Origin: Chytridium lagenaria
Taxonomy: Eukaryota > Chytridiomycota > Chytridiomycetes > Chytridiales > Chytridiaceae
Assembly: GCA_025449115.1 (NCBI GenBank)
Contig: JAHLKC010000260.1
Span: 1-27,205 of the forward strand
Length of the DNA: 27,205 nucleotides
Direction of reading: 5' to 3'
The notes under the pieces were generated by a model. The model saw nothing but the letters and a program-made list of their open reading frames with translations. It did no database searches and was not told the DNA's origin. The position numbers were made by a program, and so were the translations under genes. Positions 9,025-20,122 of the stretch are shown in pieces; position 1 is the first letter of the stretch, and every line of letters begins with the position of its first letter.

Positions 9025-9871
9025 CGTATATTTATTAAAGACGCTTCAATGTCAAATTTCCTTGACTCTCTCTACCTTTCTACTATTTAAATGTAATAGG
9101 AATAATAGAAAATATACAGCATTTTGCTACTGCTTAAAAAATCGGTATAACTTAATTAACCCTAACCCTTGCTGCTGCATTTGTAGCTCGGTCAACCCAA
9201 TAAGGTAAGAAGACACAACCAAAGGTATACTGCTAGGCTGCCGCCTCACCTCTTTCGGCTGGGTTTCAATACAGTCATTTGCCTTGAGTACTGCGAAGCT
9301 TGAGGAAAGTCTGATTATTGGGGTCGTCAAATACGGTGGTGGGTCTTGGTGTTCATGAGGAAGCTCCAACCACAGCTATTCTAGCTTGACGGCGGCGTTA
9401 GGGTCATGCGTGAAGCGCAGGATGGTACTCGGGCCTCTGGCAGCTGATGAAGCGGTGCATGAGGCCGCATGTCCGAAGAATAAAGCTGTTGGTTCAAAAA
9501 AGGGGAAAAGCTACTTCTTTTATCTTAGTTGAACGTTTTTGTAGCGACGAAGTCCAGCAGTGATGCAGGAGCTCATTCACTTGCGAGAGGTTCGGTCAGA
9601 CGGATCGTCAAATGCGGTGATAGGGCTCCATAGCTCAAACGAGACGGTAGCCTCCATCATCTTCATCTGAAGCTAATGACTGACGCTATGTAGAACTAAC
9701 TTCATTAGCGAAGTAAAATTTCAGCTCAAGACCTTCCTTCCGAACTTTCATTTCCGTCCGCCTGAGGTTTTGTCCAGACATCGCTTTATCCTTCCAACTC
9801 TGTGACTGCCACACGGATCACTACCATCAGGATACAGACGCTGGACGGAAGACGCGAGAAACCTGCTGGAA
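9025..9871. other. Intergenic region with a diverged 20-bp repeat pair
   Basis: No gene is recognised in 847 nt. A near-repeat, TCGTCAAAT(A/G)CGGTG followed by a G-rich end, occurs at 9324-9343 and 9605-9625. A two-copy telomere-like (TAACCC)2 lies at 9157-9168. Short open frames on either strand lack recognisable motifs. It may contain a decayed transposable element. Confidence 0.4.
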
Positions 9872-12800
9872 ATGAGTAGAGTGCCTCATCAGGATCCATT
9901 TTCTGCCTCACTCCTGGAGGGGATCCATCTGCCACGGCATCCCTCACCGTATGCAGCATCATCCCCAGCTGTTTCAACCATCAATAATGAGGTCTTTGGA
10001 TCATCGACCGTGAAGCCGTCGATGAAGAAGACTTACAAGAAGAGGAAGCCACCTGAGGGAAGTCAGTCCGCATCGTCATCTGTAAAAAGTTCGACATTAA
10101 AGAACGGTGGAAGTAACGACGAGGGTAACAAGTCGGTTCACTCGTCTTAAACAAAAGTCTAACCATTACAGGGAAAACATGAATCCGCTTGTGGCAAAGC
10201 CGCTTTTTCAAAAGGACCAACATTGTGGCCGGAAAAGTGTGAGCATTGTTTCGCCGCTTATGCCGAAGCCTCCATTGCTCGCTGTTCGGCAGGATCTAAG
10301 GCATGGCGTACACGCTTTGGCTTCGGCACCAAAAAGTCACGAGTCTATGTCTTCCATGTTCTTTAGCGGGTTGGAATGGTTGAAAGCCATAGCGAAGAAA
10401 GCAGCCACGGGCAACCTACAAAGGATGCTGATGCAGATGATTTCTCATCTTGGTTCATGGATTTTTGTGGTGAAAGCAATACCGAGTCCTCAAAGAAAGC
10501 AGTTGATCCTTTGCCACAATCGTCAAGCGAGCAAGAAGGGTTATGTCAAACAATTCAAAAGATGCTTCTGTTTTTCGTCCGCAGGAGTTGATGAGGACTT
10601 CTTCAATTTTTTTAACGAAGACGGGCATGAGGAAGACGCCTTAGCCACTAATAATCTAAGCAATGCTACGGTATCTCGTTTACTAATTTTTACATGCTAA
10701 CTTCTCCTAAGATCTTATCACAACCCGACGAAATTGATGCTCTAGACGAAGTTAAAGCAGAAGATCTGTTCCTAGATGATGATTTCGAAGACCAAGAAGG
10801 TGATGCTGACTATAGGGATGTTAGTCCCGAATCACAAGATAATTCAGCAGCCCAGTCCGACGAAGACGTTGGAGAGATTCCAGGTAGGATCTTTGTAGTT
10901 TCAACCACGCTAACCTTTAAAGGAGAGGAACTTGATCATCTGTTTGAAGAATATTTGAATGGCCTACCGGTGAACGAAAGAGCCGCACTCATTCAACTTC
11001 CGTCGTCAAGTCCTTCGTATGCTACTTCCCCGAGGTAACAACGAATGTTTGTTTTATTGATTAAGCTGTGATTAGCGGTGTTTTCAGTGCAGATCAATTG
11101 CTTCTCTTGCGTATTCAAATGCAGCAAAGTGTTCAGCTTACATCACAGGCATATATCGTTGAGAAGGAGATTCGGGGAGGTGAAGCAGATGAGACTAGAT
11201 ATTGGAAGAAACAGTTGAACAAAATGCTGGAGAACAGGAACCATGCGGTTCAGAAAGTTGGTCAGGGGTCTTATCACGATTCTCCCGTTTTACGACATTT
11301 GCAACTGCTTTTAAGCTGCTCCTCACCTGCCCCCGACAAAATTTCTACGCTGTCTAGAGAATTCAGGAAGAGTGTGAACTACCAATTGACAGAGAGGGAG
11401 AGAAAGGAAGTCGAAAGTCGGCTTCTGCGCGATAAGAAAAAAGTTTTACCTTTTATTTACCCGGCCCCACTATTTGAAAAGCTTGATGAGCTAATACATC
11501 TCGGAGGGTTGTCATTCGATACCAAACTACTACCAAGAATTTACCGAAGTAAGATTGTTTCTTCTATTGCATTGATTTTACATTGCATTTCGTTTTATCT
11601 AAAAGAAAACCACAATACTAATTTCTGATATTATATTATTGATACAGCTCGCAGGCCCAGCCCAACACCTTTTCACAGCCACGAAGATGCCCTTCTTGTC
11701 CGAGGATTGATTTCCTTTGGCTGCAGTGACATTTCATGTATCCAGGCACATTGTTTGCCAGCCAGAAGTATTGCCGATATTCAAGATAGAATTCACTGCT
11801 TAACTACGAGAAAGATTCAAGACAACTCATTGAAGGTATCGTGCTTTTTTCGTATTTGGGAAGCTAAGGCAACTAGTCCATATATCTTAGACCATTCAAA
11901 CCCCTTACGATATTCGAACGTGATTTCTTAAGACAAGTAAGTACACGCTTTATTGATTAATACTGAATAATCATATTTTTTCTAAAGGGTATTCACAAGT
12001 TCGGCAAAGATTTTAAGAGACAGGCCCTTGAGACCTTCCAACGTCCCACCGCCCTCATAAAGCAGCCTGGAGCACGATGGAGATCTTAAAGAGGTTTCCA
12101 TTCTATGGCCAGAGGAGTCCGTTGAAGCTTTGAGGACATGTCCGGTATCGAAATTTATTGCGCCTTTCAGCATTCCCAGGAAGGTTGAAATTCTTGCCGA
12201 TGCTTCTTCCGATATAAAGAAACGGGGGAGAGGACGGCCGAAGAAAGTCAGATCGTCACCCGTAAAGATTGCCATAAAGCCTGTTTCTTTGGGGAGCAAC
12301 GAAGCCGTTCAATCTGCGATCGATGTCATTGGTGATTTGTCTTCTTCGACATCTTTCTTGAATCTTTTTGCGGAATCAGAAAAGAAGGGGGATTTTGAGG
12401 AAGCAGCTAAACTCGAGAAAGCTGCAAAGCAATCTGCAAAGAAGGCGGAGAGGGAGGCCACGAAAGAACTTGAGAAGCAAGGCATAAAGCCGTTACCAAA
12501 GAAGAGAGGAAGAAAATCAAAGCTGAAAAGGCTCTTGAAAGTCAAGAGTCTACATCTATTGGATTAGGGGTGAGTCTCTTGTTTGTTTGTTTCCTTAATT
12601 GAGACTTCAATGACTAATTTATTCAAAGGCCATCTTGAAAGATGAACCTTTCAATATTCATGCAACGCTGGCGCTCGATACTTTCATAGCATATTGACTG
12701 ATCCGAATACCTCTTTCACCGATTCGGGCCATGGTTTGATTCCGAATAGTGATGTCGGAATTTCCGCCGGTAAGAGACAGCGTTGTTTACTTTTGCATTT

Positions 12801-14378
12801 GTTCATCTGTTTAACTGAAAGATAAAAATGCATGACTGTACAAAATAACTAAAGTATTCTATAATAAAGGTGGTGGCCTGGAGCCATTTGAGGATGTCGC
12901 ATTGCAAGAGGCTCTCCGCCAGCTATGCGAATCCGTAGATACGCAGCCTGTGATAAGCATACCCTCATTAGTCACAACAAGCCCTCCAATCTCCTCCTTT
13001 AACAGCGTCGAGCATTCAGGTTCCCACAAGGATTACGTACCTGTATTAGGTAATTACCTGCATTAAATTCTATCGTTCCACTTCTAATATCGCCTTAGAT
13101 CCCAACAATCCCTTTGTTCTTCCGGCTCGTCCCTCGTCCAGTTTTCCTCTTGAATCATTTGAGAAAGATGATGATTTCTTGGACTTCCTGTTCGGAGATA
13201 GTCTAGCTGACCCTATCGCTGGCCCGACGAATGCAGCGAAGAAAAGCATTTCCCCAGTCCTACCCGAAGCACTATTTACATCACCCGCCAAACCAAAGGA
13301 GTTGCGACGTTCTTCACCAAGCACACGGATTCATTCTTTACATCGCCTGCAAAGCCGCCGCGTTCTTCGCCGGTACTTCATAGAAGACCTCAGTGATGGA
13401 TTCATCCCCATACAAGTTCCGTCCGTTCCAACACCATCCTTCCTCACATTCCAAACTCAACATTCTGCCTGCTCCGCCTGGAAGCACCCCCAGCTTTAAT
13501 GGGAGACCACCGCTTTCCAACATTGGACAATCGATGGCGACGCCTTCCTCATCTGCGATGCGGGATGTGAAAACAATGGTTGGGAGCTCCGGTTCTGTAA
13601 ACATCTTCCCGGACGAGGAACTGTTCAAGTTCAAGTGAAACCCAAACACGACGAGAAGAAACATACGGAAGCTATAAGCCTCCAATTCTACCTCGCATTT
13701 CTCCACGGAAGACTATCGTGGTGGACAAGAAAGGGAATAGCCGCTTACTCTCTCCCACGGTGTTTATCAAAGTGATCCATCACATGCCATTCTTCAGAGG
13801 CATTTGGCGCGTACTGCTGGATTGGTCAACAAGACTTCAAAGCCACGGAAAGGTCGAAAGAATGACGAAGTTATTGATCTCTCAAGCCCCCAAAACCCGC
13901 CACCTCAAAAACTTTTGCAAAGCTTTCAGAGAGTTTCGATAATGTGGCTTCGAGTCCACCAAGACCGAGTCCATCCAAAACAACTGGTAGACAGAGCGCG
14001 AATCTTTCTGTTAGTTTAAGCCCGTGGAAGATTAGCCCAAAAACATCACGTAGGTTAAAGTTCTGCACACTATCATTTACGTTTCCCAGTTCAAGACGCC
14101 TTGAAAGAGAATGACGACACCCGTCGGAGGACAAAGCGAAGTCTCATACTGAAACAAACCCATCGACAATGTTGGCTGTCCGAAACGTCCCTTCCAAAGC
14201 TCACAAAAAGGTTTATATCCGAAACACTGTTATATCTTCGATCTATATCTATTTATCTCTCCTTCGATATCTATTTTCCGTTGCTGTAGACAAATACTGA
14301 TCAAGTCTGTAGAGAAAACATGAGGCCATTGCACATGAGATAAGCAAGGTGAAGGGGCGTTTTGCGCAAAAGAGTTGA
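9872..14378 (+). CDS. Large nuclear protein, GON4L/Myb-like with AT-hook; many exons, frame-disrupted
   Basis: Splice sites support exons 9872-10124, 10172-10670, 10712-10883, 10923-11034, 11076-11548, 11648-11835, 11891-11936, 11988-12569, 12629-12769, 12870-13049, 13099-14049, 14090-14210 and 14313-14378. An early part is Cys-rich (EKCEHC), followed by acidic segments (LFLDDDFEDQEGDADY). The centre resembles GON-4-like chromatin regulators: LLLLRIQMQQSVQLTSQ, then a Myb/SANT-like stretch with HSHEDALLVRGLISFG and CLPARSIADIQDRIH. An AT-hook (KKRGRGRPKK, about 12221-12250) and a second basic KKRGRKSK patch follow. The long Ser/Pro tail includes two FTSPAKP copies and ends in a Lys-rich helix. 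GON4L proteins act in transcriptional repression in animals; that role here is inference. At least five one-base losses and one in-frame TAG (about 10366) interrupt it. The first two exons could belong to a separate gene. Confidence 0.5.
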
Positions 14379-14725
14379 TCATGGTTTAATTGATCACGTT
14401 TATAAGACTGTGAGTTTGATCATTATTTTTCTTTTTTGGAATGAGTTTTACTAAAGCACCTCTAGAGACGTAGCGGTCGACTTCTGGCAAGGCTCTCGCT
14501 GGTCGAAACCGCCTGCGCGACTTGATTTAATAACCGATATGAGGATTTAGTGCCCTGTAATTTAATTGTTTGCGTGAAGCTGGAAATGTTATTCCTGACT
14601 GTTATTTATTTGAAAATTGTGATTATTAAAATATATGTATTAAAATAAGAAAAAAGTTTAATTACATTTATTCAAACTTTTGAAGAATTACGCACCTAGG
14701 GTGTTGGCCGATTGTGAAAAATTTC
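14379..14725. other. Intergenic region with a bulged hairpin
   Basis: No gene is seen. A GC-rich island in AT-rich sequence can form a hairpin at 14473-14512: GCGGT-CGAC pairs with GTCG-AA-ACCGC, leaving a two-base bulge and a 20-nt loop. It may be a 3' UTR structure or a small RNA. Nothing else is recognisable. Confidence 0.35.
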
Positions 14726-15239
14726 ATGATGAAGATGAATGATGGGGTCGATGGAGACGATGGCCACTTGGACATGATGTCCTTCACCAGAACAAAAGGA
14801 TATTCACAAGGATTCTTCAGCTGCTTCAAAGACCTTCCAACCACGATTTTCACCTACTTTTGTAGTTGCGTCGTTGTGGGCATCACTGCTGGCAAGCTAT
14901 GGAAAGATGAGGAGTTTGATGTGAACGCATGTATCTGTGCTGGGAATGCTGCATATCGTATTCGGAGACACACTCAGATCCTCTTTGGTATCTCTGAAAG
15001 CGAGTCTGCTTCTTCATGCGCTGTTGGATGCTTTGGATGTTGTGCGGTGGTGCAGGTAAGACTTTTAAACAGTCAAATAGGTTAATTTCCTCAAAATGGT
15101 CTTTGGAATGATGGTCGATGTATGTGTTTTATTCATGGTTTCTTGATTGTAGGATGTTCATGAACTTCAAACGAGAGGATCATTACGCCGTTGTTCAGCA
15201 AGGCTCACACAAAACAGCCTGGAGGTATTTCTCCAATGA
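14726..15239 (+). CDS. PLAC8 family Cys-rich protein
   Basis: Exons are 14726-15055 and 15153-15239, giving 138 residues. The ATG at 14726 is the first in the frame. The body shows the PLAC8 (DUF614) pattern: FFSCFKDLPTTIFTYFCSCVVVG, then ITAGKLW, a Cys pair (ACICAG), an Arg-rich RIRRHTQILFGI segment and CAVGCFGCCAVVQ just before the intron. These proteins are small and membrane-associated, with two hydrophobic Cys-rich segments. Members affect cell or organ size and metal tolerance in plants and fungi. The second exon starts DVHELQTRG, close to the usual QE-hydrophobic-E ending. Its last part is uncertain: one base missing near 15193 would continue in another frame through PMTATKTDQSFNTVDEAG to a stop at 15349-15351. 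Confidence 0.8.
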
Positions 15240-15658
15240 CAGCGACCAAGACAGATCAATCTTTCAACACGGTCGATGAGGCAGGGCTTTGGACAGCTAT
15301 TCAAGCTTTAGCCGCAGAAAAGGTCGGATATTCATTTTTGTAAGCCGCGCTGGCGCAGCCCTCAACTATGAAGCCATTTCTTTCCCTTCGTTCTTATTCA
15401 CTGATGTATTCACTTTCACAAATAAAGCGATACTGCACAATACTTAGCGCTCATAAGTTAGGCCTTCGACCCGTCGCCATCAATACCCGAGTCGATTACC
15501 CCTGGTCTTTCATCAACGTCATTATTTTGTGGAACCAACGCCAAACAAAAACTTGACAACTTGAGGTGTGACAAGTGGAACGGTCCCTCTAACAAAAGCT
15601 GCACTCTCCCTGCGGAGAGGCGAACGCGGTTGAGATTTGAACAGGGGATCTTGTGAAA
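15240..15658. other. Intergenic/5' leader region
   Basis: No separate gene is supported. An ATGA overlap at 15236-15239 opens a short frame ending near 15351 that may be the true end of the PLAC8 gene. A perfect 6-bp hairpin, CTCTCC-CTGC-GGAGAG (15604-15619), lies 40 nt before the next ATG and probably falls in its 5' leader. Confidence 0.4.
15421..15426 (+). terminator. AATAAA polyadenylation signal
   Basis: AATAAA lies 180 nt past the PLAC8 stop (70 nt past the alternative stop), before the next start codon at 15659. Confidence 0.4.
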
Positions 15659-16497
15659 ATGGACGCTAACTACTTAAAGCATACCATTGGGCCGTGCTCA
15701 GCGCTGCCATTAGTGCCCTTGCCTCTCACACCAATGTCGTAGAACACCAAGTTCCATACAAGCAAAGCATCAGTAGCATCACAGCAAATCGACCATCCAC
15801 AGTTGAAAACAACAGAGAATCCGTTGCAGGCAAACGAAGCTCTGTTTCGTCTGCCGCTGCAGCCGCAGCGACCGCCACTACCAACTCACATTCCTCCACC
15901 CGTCCCGTCGGTTACATTCAGCAAGAAGTTATTGAACTCCCTGATCCCGTGTCATTTGTAGCGCGCTATCTTATACATCATGACACTCTTGGTCCAATTC
16001 TGGAAGAAGACCGTCAAAGGTCTAACAAGATCCGTGGCATGTATGGGACGTTTCTGGCAAGGGAGAGGTCGTTTCAGGATGCCAAAAAGAGGGTTTTGAA
16101 TGATATCAAGACAAGAGGGCAAGAGATGGAGGCGGGCTTGGAGGAGAGCGCTGTCCGAGAATTGGAGGTGCGAGGAGAATGACACGGAAGGATAATAGTA
16201 CTGTGGCGGAGGCGGAGGTCGCTTCGACTGGGTGACAGAAACTACAGCTGCAGCTGAAGTACCCACACAGAAGCAAGAAGAGGTACTGGCTGCCGATGAA
16301 CGTGAGAACTCGGAGGGAATTGTTTCCGGAGAATCTGTTCCGCCCATAGACTTACCGTATCTGTGGAAGCAGCCCGCAGATGATAAGGCAGAAACTTTAA
16401 AACCGGATGAGGAGGCGACTCCAGCAGTAGATGCTGGTCAAGTGAAATTGAATTACCGGCCCCGACTGAGCCAGAGGAGAAGGAGGAGGAGGATTAA
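15659..16497 (+). CDS. Dpy-30/RII-like motif protein with acidic tail; frame-disrupted
   Basis: A single exon from ATG 15659 to TAA 16495-16497. The start reads MDANYLKHTIG, then after one lost base (about 15692) VLSAAISALASH. Roughly 75 residues later comes ELPDPVSFVARYLIHHD. These two pieces match the two helices of the Dpy-30 docking motif (YL..T.GP.L..AL then PDPV.F.A.YL), here separated by a Ser/Ala-rich insert. Such motifs dimerise and bind amphipathic helices in histone methyltransferase complexes and in flagellar radial-spoke or adenylate-kinase scaffolds. A coiled-coil-like region with SFQDAKKRVLNDIKTRGQ follows, then a Glu-rich end (PTEPEEKEEED). Four successive frame steps, all equivalent to one missing base, are needed to read it through. 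The flagellar versus chromatin role is open. Confidence 0.6.
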
Positions 16498-16842
16498 TAT
16501 TAATTCTTTGCCGTTGATATTACTGTACATCTTTTAGTCTATAAAGTGTGCTTGCATCTTGACGCAAGTCATACTCGACAAATGATGCCTTTTCCTCTAC
16601 TCTCGTCAGTCTTGTGGACGGGCAACTCTCTAACATCCACAGTTCAGTGCGGTCTTCATTTCTGAACGCATTATTAAGGTTGCGGCATCAAAGGGACAGG
16701 GTGGCGGCTGATGGCAGTCAAAAAGCAAAGACAAGGGGCCTTCGACAACTCCGCATTTCAAAAAAGCTTGTGACAGGAAAACCTATTTCCTTCAGTCTTC
16801 AGCGATCCACCGACGAAGATAACATTATCGTTGGATCATAAC
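16498..16842 (+). other. Intergenic region, TATA-like box and alternative start
   Basis: TATAAAG at 16540-16546 lies 37 nt before an ATGATG at 16582, whose frame encodes a short hydrophobic leader (MMPFPLLSSVLW) and then stops. This may be the true 5' end of the S41-like gene downstream, broken by a frame error or an unrecognised intron. No other gene is seen. Confidence 0.35.
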
Positions 16843-19510
16843 ATGTCTATTATCCGCTTGCCTACTCGTTGTCCTCTGGAGTGTCAAGGTAATAGAGACG
16901 CTTTAATGAATCAAAACTATATTTTAGTCCGAACGACTTTAAAACCATCCTCAGCGTTTGCACAGGATCCATGCGCTGCCCTCGCAAGCAAGAACACCAC
17001 CGTTATCACGATTGAAGATGCCTTCGGATGCTTCAGATCATTCCCCATCACCCAGCTATGAAGCGTAATCAAGCAGACGCACTCAAGAGCTATTTCGAGC
17101 TGTATGAAACGTCTCCCGCATTCCTTCCGCCCCCTAACCCTCATTTCAACGCAGATATCCGTACCTCGACATCGCCAAATCATCATCCGCCCCTCTCTTC
17201 CCTCCTCCATCGACCTCCTGCCCGAGATCGACCGTATTGCTAATGACCCCACCATCACCTCCGAATTTGAGTATCAATCCCGTCTCGTCGATCTCGTCAC
17301 CTCCCTCCATGACGCGCATAGTTTCTATCAACCGTCATGCTTCACCTCAGTCCGGTTTTTCCAGCCTTGGGTGATTGCTGCGAGGTATCCGGAGGGATTA
17401 CGAGGACAGCCCGAGTTGTATTTGAGGGAGACGGTGGTTGATGGGAGTTATGCGTTTTCAAAGTATGCGAGAGAGGCGGCACCGTTTTTAAGCGGGTTGA
17501 TGGGAGAGTTTGAGAGGTTTTGGAGGGTGGCGTTGGGGAGGGAGGCTAGAGAATTTGTAGGATACAGTATTGTGTCTATCGATGGAACTGATGCTGCGGT
17601 ACTGTCTCTCTATGGATACTACACTGCTTTTGCTGTATTGATTTTCTTTACATATCTCGTTAGATTTAGTTATTATTATCGGACTGACACACCTCATTGT
17701 TACTTCTAGACATACGTGCAAAGGTTTGCCGACAGACTTGCTGGCGTCTCGCGCGAGCCAGACTCTCGCTTCAACCTTGTTCTTCCCACCACAGCGTATG
17801 TCAACGGGTCCATGCGTCTTTTGATGGTCTTATTTATCGTGTTGCTTCCCCACCCTCCGACTTTTCGGCAAAGCGAACTTACAGACTCAGAAGTCCTAAT
17901 GGCGTTGAAGTAGACGTGGATGCACCTTGGGCAGGATACTTGAGGACGCCAATTTTATTCAGGATAGTGCTAGCTACTACCGGCAATATTGTACGAGAAG
18001 AATGTTTGCGTCAGCGTCAGCTGGGCAGTTGGAGGTGCAGAAAACCCGGGATTGTTGCAGATTGCTGTGGAAGAGGTTGAAGAGGAAAGGCTTCGTGGGT
18101 TCTTGGACTTGCCGAAAGACCCTTTTAAAGCCATAATACTATGCATCCCCCAGCAGTAGATTGGGCCGAAGCAGGGACAATTGCACGCGCTCAAGCTAAA
18201 GGTATCCCTAATCTCCTTACGATTGCACGAGCCACGCGTCAAATGGGATCTTCAAGAATGTTTGGAGTGGATCTCTCCAGACCCATAGTGTCTGATGAAG
18301 ATTCAGCGTTTATATGTTGGATGATGGGGAGACGGGAGTGTGGGTTTTTCAATCGGTTGTACCGAGTGATTTGTCGAGTAGGGGATTGGCGAGCTGGATC
18401 TCGACCGTTGTAAATGGGTTGTTGACGCTTGAGGCTGGAGGAGCTAGAAATCTTCTTATTGATGTATCAAGGAATGGAGGAGGCGTGATTTGTTTGGGTA
18501 TGCGTTAGTTGAGTGAGATAAACAGTTCTCATTTTCGCCCGCGCCTTCTTCTTTGCCTTTGCAAGATTATCTTTCGTGCTTTTGAATTTGGCTTACATTG
18601 TTTTTGATAGTACCTATTCGCCAACACGACTTTGTCGAGTATGACATCCGCTCTCTCCCACCATGAACTTTCTCTCACGCAATGCCGACGCCCCTTCCAC
18701 CACTGGCAGTTCGAGTGAAACTTACTTTTCCACCGGCGACTTACGATCCGTCAATGGATCTCCTAGTATCCTTGATCCTGGCCGGACATTTACGCGTGGA
18801 GGCAGTGAATCGACATATTCGAATCAGTTTGAATATACGACATGTAAAGAATTTACCCGCCAGTTTTTGGAATCGGTGCCGAGGTTGGAGAGGGATGGAG
18901 GGCGGAAAATGTGGTGTTTGTGAGTGATGGAGTTTGCGGAAGTACGTGTGCGGAGAGTGTTAGGTAAGGATTGTTGGCGTGTTGGCTTTTCTTACTGCGT
19001 CATATGGAGGATTTAAGTGCCTCTGCCTTCCGCAAACCTATAAGCCGACCACTTTTTCCTTTTAGTTCATATTACTAATCATTGTTTTTCTCTAGAGCCC
19101 TTCGCGACGGTCGCAACGTCCGCAGCGTCGTCTACGGCGGTCGGACTGGCACCTCCTTCCAGCCAACCTCGTACGAAGGTGGAGTTGTCGCCAATTTGGT
19201 GAGATCCTCTCCGACGCAACCAGCGTCTCCACACGCGCCAACACATCTCGTCCTCGAAATCCACTTCCGCAACCCTTCCTCCTTCCCGCGCTAGCAGCAT
19301 ACCGATTTGGGAATGTTATAGCCCGGCTGGACAGATGAATGATGTGCCGGCCGAATTTGTGCCGCAGAGGCGGAGAGACTTGTTGTTGTGAGGGATCCGT
19401 TGGATAGGGCGAGAGTTTGGGAGGCTATTGCGGAGGACTTAGGACGGTGCGTTAGTGTGCTGATAGAGCCTACGAGGCCGATAAGGTTGAGGAAGAGAGA
19501 AAAGAATTGA
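16843..19510 (+). CDS. Secreted peptidase S41-like protein; frame-disrupted
   Basis: Exons read as 16843-16888, 16928-17598, 17710-18497, 18611-18963 and 19096-19510. After a probable hydrophobic leader (LLSACLLVVLWSV in a shifted frame) come SAFAQDPCAAL and then signatures of the fungal S41/CPAF-like group. These are LVTSLHDAHSFYQPSC (its His is a candidate catalytic residue), GYSIVSIDGTDA, a PDZ-like span, GETGVWVFQS, NLLIDVSRNGGGVICL and VSDGVCGSTCAES (its Ser is the likely nucleophile), followed by VVYGGRTGTSFQP. The C-terminus runs to TGA 19508-19510 and is Arg/Glu-rich. S41-like enzymes are serine proteases, here presumably extracellular. At least eight frame steps, nearly all equal to a missing base, are required. 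The exact start is uncertain. The fold assignment is fairly secure from the ordered motifs. Confidence 0.65.
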
Positions 19511-20122
19511 TATTCGAAGGATGGTCAGGATTTTTTGCGTAATGATGCAGACGCGATCACTTATAACTTATCAATACCTTACTGCAATTATTTCAATTTT
19601 GTTGTGATTTTGGTTTCACTTACTACGATTATGTCAGTTTTCTTGTGATTGTTTGTTTCATACTTTTTCTATCCTTTTTGTTATTCTACATCGAGACGGA
19701 TGGATTTACTTTGATCTTTTCATGTTTTTTTCTTCTTTCTTTTTTTTTTTTCTTTTTAAAAACCCACTTTTTTCCTCTTCTTCTTTCCATTATCCTGTTC
19801 TTTTCTAATTTTTTTTTGGAAGTTTTCGATTACTTCAGCCTGGATTAAAAATCCAATGATTTAATGGACGAAAATTTGTTAACACAGTATATTGCAGAAG
19901 TACAATTATGTCTAGAAAAACTATCGTAAATATAATTGCGGTGAATAGTGTATGCCAAACGAAGAAATATGAGAAGCCCCCAAAACCCAGTGGATATAAA
20001 TTAATGATGCAAAACAATAGAAAAAGGCGAGGTGTTGATACAGTCATTAACGTCACTGCGACGATGGGAATGCAGAAAAGAAGGAAGAAAGAAAAAAAAC
20101 TACATCGGAAATCATCCCTTCC
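19511..20122. other. Convergent intergenic region with long T-rich tract
   Basis: No gene is seen. About 19630-19830 is extremely T-rich with scattered C on the + strand and contains runs of up to 14 T. The rest is AT-rich. It separates the 3' ends of the S41-like gene (+) and the RGS gene (-), so it probably serves termination on both strands. Confidence 0.5.

Noticed and set aside
9157..9168. (TAACCC)2 telomere-like repeat
   Set aside because: Only two copies, expected by chance or as minor interstitial sequence; no evidence of a chromosome end.
15236..15351. Separate small gene starting at the ATGA overlap with the PLAC8 stop
   Set aside because: Better explained as the PLAC8 C-terminus after one lost base; an overlapping start would be unusual in a fungus.
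15625..15650. tRNA-like T-arm (TTCAAATC) on the minus strand
   Set aside because: The flanking bases do not pair as a T stem, and no acceptor stem or anticodon arm can be drawn.
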